In this document: one piece after another, positions 34,786-45,163 of the stretch
How the letters are laid out: every line of letters starts with the position of its first letter
Numbering within the stretch: position 1 is the stretch's first letter
DNA from: Bacteroidaceae bacterium
GTDB lineage: Bacteria > Bacteroidota > Bacteroidia > Bacteroidales > Bacteroidaceae
DNA: 64,000 nt
Assembly: GCA_024401225.1 (NCBI GenBank)
Contig: JAKSLM010000002.1
Location: 1-64,000 of the forward strand
Direction of reading: 5' to 3'
Program-made: the position numbers and the translations under genes
The notes under the pieces: generated by a model
The model's input: only the letters and a program-made list of their open reading frames with translations
Told to the model about the DNA's origin: nothing
Database searches by the model: none

Positions 34786-35667
34786 CTAACTAAAGCTCAA
34801 TAGCGTGTGGATATACACCACAACAGCCGGAGTTGCAAGAATGGTGCTGTCGAAACGATCGAGCATACCTCCGTGTCCAGGAAGTATGTGACCCGAATCC
34901 TTGATGCCAAGCTTGCGCTTCAGGAGGCTCTCGACGAGGTCGCCCCACGTGCCGAAGATTACCACGACCACAGCCAAACCTGCCCATGAGAGTGGGGAAG
35001 TCATAATGCCGGGAGCCATGAATTGGTCGGCAAAATGAGCAATGATCTGCGAAACTATGATGGCAAGAACGCCTCCTCCGATACTTCCTTCCCAGCTCTT
35101 AGCAGGAGAAATGCGTGGGAAAAGCTTGTGCTTGCCAATCAACGAGCCGACACAATAAGCTCCTGCATCGCTGCACCAAAGGAATATGAACATGGAGAGG
35201 ACAAGGAGTGGGGTATAGACGGCATTCGGAGTACCGAACTGCTGTGGTACGGCAATGAACGACAAAGTATTGAGCAATGCAAATGGCAAGGCTACATATA
35301 ACTGTGCCATCATAGTAAATGCCCAGTTGTAGATGGAGTTTTTGCGGTCGAAGTACAACTCAGAAACCATCAGGTATACAATGCTGATGAGGTAGGGGAT
35401 GAAGATCTCCGATCCGCAGGTGTTGAGATTGAATGCCATAACGGCATAGAAAAGGTATGTACCTGCCACGGTGGTGATGAATCGATTGACCTGCAAGTCT
35501 GCATTCCTGTTGACGATAGTACAGAACTCCCAGATGGTCATAGCGGTTATGATGCCAAATAGCAGATCGAATGTGGTGGCATCCCAAAGGATGCATCCTA
35601 CGACTACTATCACGAACAATATACTTGTGATTGCCCTGACTATGAAATTCTTCATTTTATTCGACAT
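34786..35667 (-). CDS. cdsA: Phosphatidate cytidylyltransferase
   Basis: 293 residues, about eight membrane helices. Makes CDP-diacylglycerol from CTP and phosphatidate for phospholipid synthesis. The C-terminal family signature is complete: TWGDLVESLLKRKLGIKDSGHILPGHGGMLDRFDS, with SPAKSWEGSIGG before it. Its start overlaps the end of ftsH by 11 bases, indicating translational coupling. Confidence 0.95.
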   Translation of the reverse strand: MSNKMKNFIVRAITSILFVIVVVGCILWDATTFDLLFGIITAMTIWEFCTIVNRNADLQVNRFITTVAGTYLFYAVMAFNLNTCGSEIFIPYLISIVYLMVSELYFDRKNSIYNWAFTMMAQLYVALPFALLNTLSFIAVPQQFGTPNAVYTPLLVLSMFIFLWCSDAGAYCVGSLIGKHKLFPRISPAKSWEGSIGGGVLAIIVSQIIAHFADQFMAPGIMTSPLSWAGLAVVVVIFGTWGDLVESLLKRKLGIKDSGHILPGHGGMLDRFDSTILATPAVVVYIHTLLSFS

Positions 35668-37771
35668 TACTGCTTTCCTCCTCCTCCTTATTATTTTCTT
35701 CTTCCTTTAACTTTTCAAGAACGGCATCAATGGCCTTCTTGCGGATGATGTCCTCATTCTCCTTCTTCCAGTCGAACTTTGACTCATCGGTCGATGTGTT
35801 GCCGTCCTCTGTGGTATTATCATCGGTGAGAATCTCTTCTGTACGTGATGCCCATGGACGCTTGCCAAAGATCTTTTCTACATCCTCGGCAAAGATAACC
35901 TCGCGATCGATGAGTATCTGTGCAAGCTGTGCATGTCCTTCCTTATGCTCGGTGAGGACTTGCTTTGCGCGCTCATACTGTTCAGCAATGAGTTCCTTTA
36001 CTTCTTCATCGATGAGTTCTGCAGTCTTCTCCGAGTATGGCTTTTGGAATTCATATTCGCTGGTACGATAGTAGCAGAGGTTAGGGATGCGCTTACCCAT
36101 ACCGGCATATGCTATCATGCCGTATGCACGCTTGGTAACTGTCTCAAGGTCGTTCATCGCACCGGTAGAGATGCGTCCGATGCAAAGTTCCTCTGCAGCT
36201 CGTCCGCCCAAAGTAGCACAGATCTCGTCAAGCATTTCTTCCTTTGTAGTGATTTGACGCTCCTCAGGCATGTACCATGCAGCACCAAGTGCTCGTCCTC
36301 TTGGTACGATAGTGACTTTCACGAGTGGGTTGGCATACTGGAGGAACCACGATATCGTAGCGTGGCCAGCCTCGTGGAGTGCAATGGAACGCTTCTCGTT
36401 GGCAGTAAGAAGCTTTGTCTTCTTCTCAAGACCGCCAATGATACGATCGACTGCATCGAGGAAACATTGCTTGTCAACCCACTTTTTATTATAGCGTGCA
36501 GCAATAAGAGCAGCCTCATTACATACATTTGCAATGTCAGCACCGGAGAATCCTGGTGTCTGTCGTGCAAGAGTGTCGACATCAACTGTCTCATCAATCT
36601 TAATAGGTCGAAGATGCACCATAAATATTTCCTTGCGCTCATTGAGGTCTGGAAGGTCGACATGTATCTGACGATCGAAACGACCGGCACGAAGCAAGGC
36701 TGAATCGAGCACATCAGCGCGGTTGGTAGCAGCAAGGATGATGATGCCCGAATTAGTTCCGAATCCATCCATTTCGGTGAGCAACTGGTTGAGTGTACTC
36801 TCACGTTCATCGTTGCCTCCCATAGCAACAGACTTCGAACGAGCACGTCCGATGGCATCGATCTCGTCGATAAAGACGATACATGGTGCCTTCTGCTTGG
36901 CTTGTTGGAAGAGGTCGCGCACACGGCTTGCTCCCACACCTACGAACATCTCCACAAACTCAGAACCAGAGAGTGAGAAGAATGGTACGTCGGCCTCGCC
37001 TGCTACAGCCTTGGCAAGGAGAGTCTTACCCGTTCCCGGAGGACCTACGAGAAGAGCACCCTTAGGAATTTTACCTCCAAGTTCGGTGTAGCGCTGAGGA
37101 TTCTTAAGGAATTCAACAATCTCCTGAACTTCCTGCTTAGCACCTGTCTGACCTGCGACATCCTTGAATGTAATCTTGTTAGCATTGTCCTTACCGCCAC
37201 CTTCGATGAGCTGAGCTTTGCTCTTGCCCACGTTGAAGATGCCACCTCCCATTACACCGCCACCACCGCTCATGCGACGCATGATAAACATCCAGATGGC
37301 TACAATGAAGATGATAGGTAATATCTGCCATAGGATGTTCATGATGATGTTATCGTGACGCTCGTAATTAACGTTGCCATCAAAGTGACCTGCCTCACGC
37401 TGCTTGTCAATGAACTCCTCAACCTTCTCGATCGATCCGTACTCGATACTGATGGTGCGTGGTGCACCGGTCTTGTTAGTAGTACCGAATACCTGCTTGT
37501 CATACTTCGACTTCACGGTAAGGAGTATGGTCTGTTCTCCCTTGTCAATCACGATGTCGGAAGCGTAGCCGCGTTCCACAATCTCCTGGAATGCAGAATA
37601 GTTTACGCTCTTCGTGCCAGGATTGTCATTGCGAGAGACAAAGAGGTATATTGTTGCACCGATGATGAACAGATAGAACCAGTTAAAGCTGAAGTTAGGA
37701 AACCTCTGCTTCTTATCGTCATTAGGCTGGTTGTTCTGCTGCGATGCAGGGTTATTTTGATTTTCTTCCAT
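35657..37771 (-). CDS. ftsH: ATP-dependent zinc metalloprotease FtsH
   Basis: 704 residues. Membrane-bound AAA+ protease that removes misfolded membrane proteins and regulators. An N-terminal helix (about 27-45), an extracytoplasmic domain and a second helix (about 137-157) precede a Gly/Met-rich linker ([13 protein letters not shown]). Then come Walker A GPPGTGKT (243-250), Walker [12 protein letters not shown], the second region of homology ([20 protein letters not shown]) and the zinc site HEAGH (466-470). The C-terminus is long, acidic and low-complexity (about 640-704). Central gene of the lptB-rsfS-ftsH-cdsA operon. Confidence 0.97.
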   Translation of the reverse strand: MEENQNNPASQQNNQPNDDKKQRFPNFSFNWFYLFIIGATIYLFVSRNDNPGTKSVNYSAFQEIVERGYASDIVIDKGEQTILLTVKSKYDKQVFGTTNKTGAPRTISIEYGSIEKVEEFIDKQREAGHFDGNVNYERHDNIIMNILWQILPIIFIVAIWMFIMRRMSGGGGVMGGGIFNVGKSKAQLIEGGGKDNANKITFKDVAGQTGAKQEVQEIVEFLKNPQRYTELGGKIPKGALLVGPPGTGKTLLAKAVAGEADVPFFSLSGSEFVEMFVGVGASRVRDLFQQAKQKAPCIVFIDEIDAIGRARSKSVAMGGNDERESTLNQLLTEMDGFGTNSGIIILAATNRADVLDSALLRAGRFDRQIHVDLPDLNERKEIFMVHLRPIKIDETVDVDTLARQTPGFSGADIANVCNEAALIAARYNKKWVDKQCFLDAVDRIIGGLEKKTKLLTANEKRSIALHEAGHATISWFLQYANPLVKVTIVPRGRALGAAWYMPEERQITTKEEMLDEICATLGGRAAEELCIGRISTGAMNDLETVTKRAYGMIAYAGMGKRIPNLCYYRTSEYEFQKPYSEKTAELIDEEVKELIAEQYERAKQVLTEHKEGHAQLAQILIDREVIFAEDVEKIFGKRPWASRTEEILTDDNTTEDGNTSTDESKFDWKKENEDIIRKKAIDAVLEKLKEEENNKEEEESSNVE

Positions 37772-37825
37772 TGTCTGTTAATTAATTCTCCTAAATCATT
37801 CTTTTACCTTTACTGTGCTTCGAAA

Positions 37826-38185
37826 CTAATCGAGATCAGGTATATCAGTTACGATGGCATCTTCCCAAAGGTTGTCAATATCATAGAATTCGCGTGCCTC
37901 AGGCAGGAACACATGAACCACCATGTCAGTATAATCCATTGCAACCCACAAACAATTCTGTGTACCATCGATTGCTGTAGGCTTCTGACCAGTCTTCTGT
38001 CGCACTACCTCACGTACTGAATCATAGATTGCAGACACCTGTGTAGGTGAATTGCCTTCGCAGATAACGAGGAATTTTGTTATTGTATCATCAATGTCCT
38101 GAAGGTCGATAGTAGTAATGTTGTGACCTTTCTTCTCCTGAATGCCGTCGATAGCGGCTTTAACTAACTTTTCTGTTTCGTTCAT
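37826..38185 (-). CDS. rsfS: Ribosome silencing factor
   Basis: 119 residues, the usual length. Binds ribosomal protein uL14 and blocks subunit joining in slow growth. The family core is visible: KKGHNITTIDLQDID..ITKFLVICEGNSPTQVSAI and GTQNCLWVAMDYTDMVVHVFLPEAREFYDIDNLW. Lies 54 bp before ftsH and 15 bp after lptB; rsfS next to ftsH is a common order in this phylum. Confidence 0.95.
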   Translation of the reverse strand: MNETEKLVKAAIDGIQEKKGHNITTIDLQDIDDTITKFLVICEGNSPTQVSAIYDSVREVVRQKTGQKPTAIDGTQNCLWVAMDYTDMVVHVFLPEAREFYDIDNLWEDAIVTDIPDLD

Positions 38186-38200
38186 TTATAAAATTCGTCT

Positions 38201-39055
38201 TTATAATACTTCGTCTAGTTCTTGTTGTTTCTTTTTGTCTTCAATGATCTGGAAATCTTTAGGACGCAATACAAAGTTAGAACCGAGATACTTGTCGCGT
38301 ACAATCGCATTGTCAGCCAACTCCTGTGGTGTGCCCTTGAAGAGGATTCGACCTTCAAATAGCAAGTAGGCTCTGTCAGTAATGCAAAGGGTTTCCTGTA
38401 CGTTATGGTCGGTAATGAGGATTCCGATGTTGCGGTCCTTAAGTTTCCACACGATGTACTGGATATCTTCGACGGCAATAGGGTCAACTCCGGCAAATGG
38501 TTCATCAAGCATGATGAACTTAGGATCAATGGCAAGGCATCGTGCTATCTCGCATCGGCGACGCTCACCTCCGGATAGTTGATTACCCTTGTTCTTGCGT
38601 ACTTTCTGCAGACGGAACTCGTTGAGAAGCTGTTCGAGGTGTTCACGCTGTTCTTCGACCGACTTATACTTCATCTCAAGTACGGTCATGATGTTGTCCT
38701 CAACACTCATGGTACGGAACACACTTGCTTCCTGAGCAAGGTAACCTACGCCTTTACGTGCTCGGGTAGACACAGGATCCTTGGTGATTTCCTCATCGTT
38801 GAGATACACTTTTCCGCCGTTTGGAACGACAAGTCCTGTGGTCATGTAGAACGATGTGGTCTTTCCTGCTCCATTTGGTCCAAGCAATCCCACGATTTCA
38901 CCCTGGCGCACATTGATCGACACGTCATTTACAACAGTTCGCTTTCCGTATGTCTTGACCAGATGTCGGGTATAGAGAGCCATCCTGTCGTCTGAATACT
39001 CGGGACGCTCAGCATCGCCAGCATTGGTTGTTGCGCTATATATTTTATTTTCCAT
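38201..39055 (-). CDS. lptB: Lipopolysaccharide export ABC transporter ATP-binding protein
   Basis: 284 residues. ATPase that powers LPS transfer from the inner membrane through the Lpt bridge. Walker A GPNGAGKT (59-66), signature [15 protein letters not shown], Walker [16 protein letters not shown] and the LptB-type [15 protein letters not shown] are present. The first 25 residues are not family-like; an internal Met at residue 25 ([13 protein letters not shown]) is an alternative start, although the longer one is kept because the reading frame and a -7-like box (TACTTTTG at 39073-39080) place the transcript start just ahead of it. First gene of the operon. Confidence 0.93.
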   Translation of the reverse strand: MENKIYSATTNAGDAERPEYSDDRMALYTRHLVKTYGKRTVVNDVSINVRQGEIVGLLGPNGAGKTTSFYMTTGLVVPNGGKVYLNDEEITKDPVSTRARKGVGYLAQEASVFRTMSVEDNIMTVLEMKYKSVEEQREHLEQLLNEFRLQKVRKNKGNQLSGGERRRCEIARCLAIDPKFIMLDEPFAGVDPIAVEDIQYIVWKLKDRNIGILITDHNVQETLCITDRAYLLFEGRILFKGTPQELADNAIVRDKYLGSNFVLRPKDFQIIEDKKKQQELDEVL

Positions 39056-39155
39056 TTTTTACAATTTAGGGACAAAAGTACGAAATCTTTGCCGATTAAT
39101 CGCTCTAAACAATAAAAATATAAGTTAAATAGGCATTCTTTTGAGAAGAAATTAC

Positions 39156-39163
39156 TAATTTTG
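39156..39163 (+). promoter_or_regulatory. -7 box for mlaE-mlaF
   Basis: TAATTTTG matches TAnnTTTG, 18 bp upstream of the ATG at 39181; no -33 at the right distance was found. Confidence 0.4.
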
Positions 39164-39180
39164 CCGAAAAATAGAGTTAT

Positions 39181-39927
39181 ATGATAACAATCAAGTCTGG
39201 TTTGACAGCGTTGGGACGTTACATTCAATTGATGGGACGAGTATGTACTCGCCCCGATAGAATGCGTATGTTTGTCAAGCAATATTGGACAGAAATGTAT
39301 CAGTTGGGCTACAACTCCATAGCAATCGTTCTGATCATAAGTTGCTTTATCGGAGCTGTGATATGCCTGCAGATGAAACTGAACATCCAGTCGAGTTGGA
39401 TGCCAACCATGACCACAGGTTTTACAACTCGTGAAATCATGCTTCTTGAGTTTTCAAGTTCCATCATGTGCCTTATCCTAGCCGGTAAGGTTGGTAGTAA
39501 TATCGCCAGTGAGATTGGCACCATGCGAATCACTCAGCAGATTGATGCTCTTGATATTATGGGAGTCAATTCGGCAAACTATCTCATCCTTCCAAAAGTA
39601 CTTGGTCTTATGACTATCATGCCTATCCTCGTAACGCTCAGCGTAGCAGCAGGTATAGGAGGTGCATATGCAACTACCATGATTGGTACCACCACCATTG
39701 CCGAACTCAATGAGGGTTTCCAGTACTCGTTCAATCCATGGTTCTTCTGGTGCGGTATGATCAAGGCTGTCGTCTATGCCTTCATCATTACGAGCGTTTC
39801 GGCCTACAAAGGCTATACAGTCGAAGGTGGTTCGGTAGAAGTCGGTAAGGCATCGACCGATGCTGTGGTCAATTCCAGCATATTGATTCTTTTCAGTGAT
39901 ATTTTCTTAACAAACATGTTGACATGA
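39181..39927 (+). CDS. mlaE: MlaE family lipid ABC transporter permease
   Basis: 248 residues, about five to six membrane helices. Permease of the Mla-type system that moves phospholipids between membranes for outer-membrane asymmetry. Signature stretches are GYNSIAIVLIISCFIGAVIC, REIMLLEFSSSIMCLILAGKVGSNIASEIGTMRITQQIDALDIMGVN and PKVLGLMTIMPILVTLS. Overlaps mlaF by 4 bases (ATGA), so the two are translationally coupled. The substrate-binding MlaD partner is not in the window. Confidence 0.93.
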   Translation: MITIKSGLTALGRYIQLMGRVCTRPDRMRMFVKQYWTEMYQLGYNSIAIVLIISCFIGAVICLQMKLNIQSSWMPTMTTGFTTREIMLLEFSSSIMCLILAGKVGSNIASEIGTMRITQQIDALDIMGVNSANYLILPKVLGLMTIMPILVTLSVAAGIGGAYATTMIGTTTIAELNEGFQYSFNPWFFWCGMIKAVVYAFIITSVSAYKGYTVEGGSVEVGKASTDAVVNSSILILFSDIFLTNMLT

Positions 39928-40694
39928 TTACGGTTGAGCATTTATATAAATCGTTTGAGGACAAGGAAGTGTTGAAGGACATCAACGCTGTCTTTCGTGA
40001 TGGTGAGGTCAACCTTATCATTGGTCAGTCGGGTAGTGGTAAGACTGTGTTCATGAAGAACATAGTTGGCCTTTTTGAACCGACTAAGGGACGTGTACTT
40101 TACGACAATCGTGACTTTGTATCAATGACTAAGAAGGAGAAGATAATGCTTCGCCGCGAGATGGGAATGATTTTCCAGAATGCAGCGTTGTTCGACTCCC
40201 TTACAGTCCTTGATAACGTTATGTTTCCGCTTGACATGTTCTCTGACAAGAGTTATGAGGATCGTCGCAAACGAGCACTCGAGTGCCTTGCACGTGTCAA
40301 TCTGCAAGGTGCAGAAGACAAGTATCCTGGTGAGATATCGGGAGGTATGCAGAAGCGTGTTGCAATAGCACGTGCCATAGTGTTGGAACCTAAGTATCTA
40401 TTCTGTGACGAACCAAATTCTGGTCTTGACCCAAAGACATCTATTGTCATCGATGAATTGATATCCGGTATCACACATGAAGATAAGATAACTACAATAG
40501 TCAATACCCACGACATGAATTCCGTGATGGGTATAGGCGAGAATATCACATTCATTTGTGAAGGTAGAGCAGAATGGCAAGGATCGAACAAAGAGATTAT
40601 GGATGCAGACAATAAGAACCTGTCTGACTTCATATTTGCATCCGATATTCTTCGCCAAGCCAAGCAGTTGCATGATGCTCAGCGCAAAGGATAA
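39924..40694 (+). CDS. mlaF: MlaF-type lipid ABC transporter ATP-binding protein
   Basis: 256 residues. ATPase partner of MlaE. Walker A GQSGSGKT (34-41), Q-loop MGMIFQNAALFDSLTV, signature ISGGMQKRVAIARA and Walker B YLFCDEPNSGLDPKTS are visible. The C-terminal tail (KNLSDFIFASDILRQAKQL) is short, as in Bacteroidota members. Confidence 0.93.
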   Translation: MITVEHLYKSFEDKEVLKDINAVFRDGEVNLIIGQSGSGKTVFMKNIVGLFEPTKGRVLYDNRDFVSMTKKEKIMLRREMGMIFQNAALFDSLTVLDNVMFPLDMFSDKSYEDRRKRALECLARVNLQGAEDKYPGEISGGMQKRVAIARAIVLEPKYLFCDEPNSGLDPKTSIVIDELISGITHEDKITTIVNTHDMNSVMGIGENITFICEGRAEWQGSNKEIMDADNKNLSDFIFASDILRQAKQLHDAQRKG

Positions 40695-40753
40695 GTCTTT
40701 TCTATAGCATTTCATCATCCTTTAGTCCTTTAACCTCAAAAACATTAGCGAAA

Positions 40754-43024
40754 TTGATAGTTTGCATAGCCGAGAAACCAAGTGTGGCACGTGAAATAGC
40801 CAGTGTGTTAGGAGCAACGCAACAGCACCAAGGATACCTAGAAGGCAACGGGTATCAGGTGACATGGACGTTTGGCCATCTGTGCGAGTTGAAGGAACCG
40901 CATGAATACAATGAGCGATGGAAACGTTGGGATATGTGGGATCTGCCGATGATTCCGCAACGATTCGGTATTCGCCTCAAAGAGGATAATGGCATCAAGC
41001 AACAATTTTCCATCATACAATCGCTGATGCAGAAGGCTGATGGAATCATCAATTGTGGTGATGCCGGCCAGGAAGGAGAACTTATACAGCGATGGGTTAT
41101 GCAGAAGGCTGGAGTGAAATGTCCTGTAAAGCGACTTTGGATTTCATCGCTCACAGAGGATGCTATTCGTGAGGGATTCAACGATCTGAAGGACCAAAGC
41201 GCTTATCAGTCGCTCTATGAAGCAGGACTTTCACGTGCCATAGGTGACTGGACACTTGGTATGAATGCCACTCGCCTCTACACCATGAAATACCAGCAAC
41301 AACGTGGACAGGTTCTATCCATAGGACGTGTGCAGACACCTACCCTGGCACTTATAGTCAATCGCCAAAAAGAGATTGAGGATTTCGTACCTCGCCAGAG
41401 CTTTGTGCTTTCCACTCTGTATCGAGATGTAAAGTTTACAGCGATAGCACACGATGAAGAAGCAGAAGCTGAAGCCGAGGCAGAAATAGCAGAAGCAGCT
41501 GCACAAGGCAAGACAATCAAGAGCAAGGGACCAATATACCGACAGATTGAATATGCCACAGAAGCAGAAGGACAAGCTGTTCTTGAAGCGATAAAGGAGC
41601 GTCCCTTCACAGTCACTTCAATTACGAAGAAGAAGGGTACGGAAGCGCCTCCTCGTCTCTATGATCTTACTTCGCTTCAGGTGGATTGCAATAAGAAATA
41701 TGGATATTCTGCCGATCAAACGCTACAACTCATACAGTCGCTTTACGAGAAGAAGTTCACGACTTATCCTCGTGTTGATACAACCTTCTTGAGCGATGAC
41801 ATTTACCCTAAGTGTCCTGGTATTCTCAAGGGAATAAAAGGTTACGAACAATTTACAAATCCATTATTAGGAAAGACTTTAAATAAGTCAAAGAAGGTAT
41901 TTGATTCTTCGAAGGTTACAGATCACCATGCCATCATCCCTACAGGAGTACCAGCCACGAACTTGAGCGACATGGAGAAGCGTGTGTATGATCTCGTAGC
42001 TCGTGCTTTCATTGCCGTATTTTACCCTGATTGCAAGTTCGAGACAACCACCGTAATGGGTGAGGTCGTTCCTGAGAATATCGATGCTGTAACCTTCCGC
42101 ACAAGCGGTCGTGTCACCATAGACGAAGGATGGAAAGTGATATATCGTACACACGACACTTCACAAGCTTCCACCGATGACGACACCAATGATTCCGACC
42201 TGTCACAATCAGGGTTGCCAGTCTTTACAAAAGGGGAGTCAGGACCTCACATACCATCTCTTGCAGAGAAATGGACACAGCCACCTAAGCCATATACGGA
42301 GGCAACACTACTTCGTGCCATGGAAACGGCTGGTAAGTTTGTTGATAATGAAGAACTGCGCGATGCTATGAAAGAGAATGGCATAGGACGACCATCTACG
42401 CGTGCAGCCATTATCGAGACACTTTTCAAGCGCCGCTACATTCGTAAGGAACGCAAAAATCTTATTGCCACTCCTACGGGTGTCGAACTCATTGGCATTA
42501 TCCAGGAAGAACTGCTAAAGAGTGCCGAACTCACTGGACAATGGGAGAAGAAACTACGCGATATTGAGCATAACCAGTATGACACACGCCAATTCATCGA
42601 TGAACTGAAGGCGATGGTCACAGATATTATATATAAGGTACGTGCCGACAATTCCAAGCGTCAGGTGGCTGTAACGACAGATGAAGATCTGAAGAAAAAG
42701 ACACCTCGTAAGGCAAAAGCATCAACTTCTTCTAGTGCTTCGCCAGGTATTTCATCTAATGCGACAACGAGTACCTCATCAGGTTCTTCTTCCAGCGCAC
42801 CATCGTCAGCATCTGCTCCTGCAGGTTTCCGTCCACGTGCAACAAAAGAAAAAAAGAAACCTCAACTCTCCACAGAGGAGGTCAAGGCTTCTTATAATCC
42901 GGATGACATCATTGGTATGCCATGCCCGCTATGTCATGTAGGAACTATCATCAAAGGTCGTACAGCCTATGGTTGCTCTCGCTGGCGCGAAGGATGCAAT
43001 TACCGTTTACCTTTTACTGATTGA
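40754..43024 (+). CDS. topB: DNA topoisomerase III
   Basis: 756 residues. Type IA topoisomerase that unlinks single strands. It starts at TTG: the family-typical IVCIAEKPSVAREIASVLGA begins at the second codon and no in-frame ATG lies upstream nearby. Toprim domain at the N-terminus (CIAEKPSVA, NCGDAGQEGELI), SIGRVQTPTLALIV, and active-site Tyr338 in TTYPRVDTTFLSDD. It has an unusual acidic Glu/Ala insert (about 235-255) and a Ser-rich linker (about 655-690). The C-terminus carries a topoisomerase-type zinc ribbon (CPLCHVGTIIKGRTAYGCSRW...C). The gap to mlaF is 59 bp, so co-transcription is possible. Confidence 0.93.
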   Translation: MIVCIAEKPSVAREIASVLGATQQHQGYLEGNGYQVTWTFGHLCELKEPHEYNERWKRWDMWDLPMIPQRFGIRLKEDNGIKQQFSIIQSLMQKADGIINCGDAGQEGELIQRWVMQKAGVKCPVKRLWISSLTEDAIREGFNDLKDQSAYQSLYEAGLSRAIGDWTLGMNATRLYTMKYQQQRGQVLSIGRVQTPTLALIVNRQKEIEDFVPRQSFVLSTLYRDVKFTAIAHDEEAEAEAEAEIAEAAAQGKTIKSKGPIYRQIEYATEAEGQAVLEAIKERPFTVTSITKKKGTEAPPRLYDLTSLQVDCNKKYGYSADQTLQLIQSLYEKKFTTYPRVDTTFLSDDIYPKCPGILKGIKGYEQFTNPLLGKTLNKSKKVFDSSKVTDHHAIIPTGVPATNLSDMEKRVYDLVARAFIAVFYPDCKFETTTVMGEVVPENIDAVTFRTSGRVTIDEGWKVIYRTHDTSQASTDDDTNDSDLSQSGLPVFTKGESGPHIPSLAEKWTQPPKPYTEATLLRAMETAGKFVDNEELRDAMKENGIGRPSTRAAIIETLFKRRYIRKERKNLIATPTGVELIGIIQEELLKSAELTGQWEKKLRDIEHNQYDTRQFIDELKAMVTDIIYKVRADNSKRQVAVTTDEDLKKKTPRKAKASTSSSASPGISSNATTSTSSGSSSSAPSSASAPAGFRPRATKEKKKPQLSTEEVKASYNPDDIIGMPCPLCHVGTIIKGRTAYGCSRWREGCNYRLPFTD

Positions 43025-43085
43025 TGCATTAACGTGGCTACTTGATATTTTCGAAGTGCATGATTGACACTTCGATGCATCTGAC

Positions 43086-44873
43086 TTAATGCGTTACGAT
43101 TGCGCTCTTTATTGTTCTTACGATATAATGCACATCAAGATCAGTAACGCATGGACCTGCAGGCAAACACATACCAACTTTGAATAAGCTTTCACTCACA
43201 CCATTGATGTATGCAGGAGCATTCTTGTATACAGGTTGTTTGTGCATTGGCTTCCAAAGCGGACGTGCCTCAATCTGAGCAGTATCGAGATATGTGCGGA
43301 GAGCTTCAACATTGTCGTTTGGTTGACAATCGGTAGTAGGGCAGTCGACTGTATGAACCACACCTGCAGCACCACCCACAGCTCCCTGTACTTTCTTCTT
43401 GTATGCCATATCCTGACCGACAATCTTCAAGTCAGGACTAAGTGTAATGGTTACAAGCCAATAATTACTGTCGAAAGCTGCATCGTTAGGCTGTTTATGC
43501 ACCTTGATGCCTTGTACGTCCGCAAGAAGTTGCTCGTAAAGTTCCTGAACATGCTTGTGATGATTGATATGATCGTTGGCAATAGTCATCTGGCCGCGAC
43601 CTATACCTGCACATACATTTGACATTCGGTAGTTGAAACCGATCGTCTCGTGCTGATAATATGGGTAAGCCTCACGTGCCTGGGTTGCATACCATAGCAC
43701 ATTGTTCTTGTCTGCGTCATTATTGGTGATGAGAGCACCACCACCCGACGTAGTAATCATCTTGTTACCATTGAATGAGAGCACACCGTATCTACCGAAG
43801 GTTCCGAGCTTTCGTCCCTTCCATGTAGAACCAAATCCTTCAGCAGCATCTTCCACAACAGGGATGTTGTAACGGTTAGCAACCTCCATGATTCGATCTA
43901 TCTGGTAAGGCATTCCATACAGAGCAACAGGCACGATAGCCTTAGGAGCCTTGCCCTTAACACGGATTCTGTCCTGAATGGCTGTTTCAAGAAGAGCTGG
44001 ATCCATATTCCATGTGTCAGGTTCTGAATCAACGAACACAGGCATGGCACCGAGGTAAGTTACAGGATTGGCAGATGCACAGAATGTGAAACTCTGTACT
44101 ATAACCTCATCACCAGGTTGTACATCGCAGGCAAGCAGAGCAAGGTGAACAGCAGCTGTTCCTGCACTCAATGCTACTACCTTCTTATCAAGTGAATTGC
44201 TTTGTCCATCGTTGTTTACAAAGTCCTCAAGATCCTTTTCGAACGCATTTACGTTAGGACCAAGTGGCACAACCCAATTGGTGTCAAATGCCTCACGCAC
44301 ATATTTCTTCTCCACTTCATCTTCGCTCATGTGTGCGAGACAAAGATTGATACGTGTTCTTTCTCCGAGCGATACGTCAACCACACCTTTCGAGTTGTTG
44401 AACATATTGAAGAATATTGCTTGTGCGCTCTCTTCCTTGCGATCATTGAATATAACGCGAGCAAGCATACGATACACAAACTGGAATATGAGCGAGATCA
44501 GTACAGTAACTCCTATCACGCGTATTGGCACACGGAATGGGAATAATCCGTTAGGTAACAAGAAAGAAGCCCCCTCGAGCAGTAATCCACCCAAAACAAG
44601 TGCGCTGGACAACTGGATGAACATCGCTTTCTTCGTGTTCTTCAGCATTCCTGTATATGTTCTGAACAGGTGCATAAACAGCAGGAAGAATGGCAAAGCA
44701 AACAACCAAATGTTCACGTATCTCCAGAAGTCTGCAATAACAGCTTCACCACCAAGTGTGAGGTATACAGAGATGACGCCTGCCAGAACAAGTGTGGCAC
44801 AATCCAAGGCTACGATACACCAATATGGCAGTGCATCTCGGCCAAAGTACTTCTCAGGAAGGATATTATTCAT
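43086..44873 (-). CDS. Membrane-anchored DegT/DnrJ/EryC1/StrS (PglE-type) sugar aminotransferase
   Basis: 595 residues from the ATG at 44873; the frame opens 44 codons earlier, but a full promoter lies in that stretch. Residues 1-145 hold four membrane helices (about 17-39, 54-72, 87-107, 117-138) in the style of the N-terminal membrane domain of FlaA1/PglF/CapD sugar dehydratases. Residues from about 176 are a PLP-dependent sugar aminotransferase of the PglE type: AHMSEDEVEKKYVREAFDTN, LSAGTAAVHLAL, EDAAEGFGSTWKGRKLG and catalytic Lys371 (SFNGNKMITTSGGGA). The dehydratase domain that normally follows such a membrane region is absent. Likely makes UDP-4-amino sugars (bacillosamine type) at the membrane. 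No glycosylation genes adjoin it. Confidence 0.82.
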   Translation of the reverse strand: MNNILPEKYFGRDALPYWCIVALDCATLVLAGVISVYLTLGGEAVIADFWRYVNIWLFALPFFLLFMHLFRTYTGMLKNTKKAMFIQLSSALVLGGLLLEGASFLLPNGLFPFRVPIRVIGVTVLISLIFQFVYRMLARVIFNDRKEESAQAIFFNMFNNSKGVVDVSLGERTRINLCLAHMSEDEVEKKYVREAFDTNWVVPLGPNVNAFEKDLEDFVNNDGQSNSLDKKVVALSAGTAAVHLALLACDVQPGDEVIVQSFTFCASANPVTYLGAMPVFVDSEPDTWNMDPALLETAIQDRIRVKGKAPKAIVPVALYGMPYQIDRIMEVANRYNIPVVEDAAEGFGSTWKGRKLGTFGRYGVLSFNGNKMITTSGGGALITNNDADKNNVLWYATQAREAYPYYQHETIGFNYRMSNVCAGIGRGQMTIANDHINHHKHVQELYEQLLADVQGIKVHKQPNDAAFDSNYWLVTITLSPDLKIVGQDMAYKKKVQGAVGGAAGVVHTVDCPTTDCQPNDNVEALRTYLDTAQIEARPLWKPMHKQPVYKNAPAYINGVSESLFKVGMCLPAGPCVTDLDVHYIVRTIKSAIVTH

Positions 44874-44909
44874 ATTCTTATGCGTAATAGTATTCAATTT
44901 ATTTAATGG

Positions 44910-44941
44910 CAAAATTACGCAATTGAAAACAAATTCCCAAA
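44910..44941 (-). promoter_or_regulatory. Promoter of the aminotransferase gene
   Basis: On the minus strand TTTG (44938-44941) and TAATTTTG (44910-44917), spaced 20 bp, give a full Bacteroidota promoter. It places the transcript start downstream of the longest possible ATG and supports the start at 44873. Confidence 0.65.
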
Positions 44942-45079
44942 TAAAATGAAATGAAATATTGAATGTGTTATGCAATTTCCCATAAATGACACTTTCAATT
45001 TCCATTTTTGCTATATTGCATTATAAAATTTGGGGTGAATAACTCTCTTATTCAATGTGTTTACATATGTCGTAATACA

Positions 45080-45112
45080 AAACAACCGAAGGTGGTTGGC
45101 CTTCGGTTGTTA
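45080..45112 (-). terminator. Terminator after the sugar porter gene
   Basis: AACAACCGAAGG pairs with CCTTCGGTTGTT; on the minus strand TTTTGTATT follows. It lies 52 bp beyond the stop at 45164. Confidence 0.75.
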
Positions 45113-45163
45113 CTATGGTTGTATTGGATAAATAATAATTGTATCTACAGTAAATGAGACTGA

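Noticed and set aside
33767..34789. 340-codon plus-strand frame opposite the DUF349 gene
   Set aside because: Leu/Cys/Phe-rich translation of the complement of a Glu/Lys-rich coiled coil; a common artefact.
44874..45005. N-terminal extension of the membrane-anchored aminotransferase
   Set aside because: A full -33/-7 promoter (44910-44941) lies in this stretch, so it is upstream of the transcript start.
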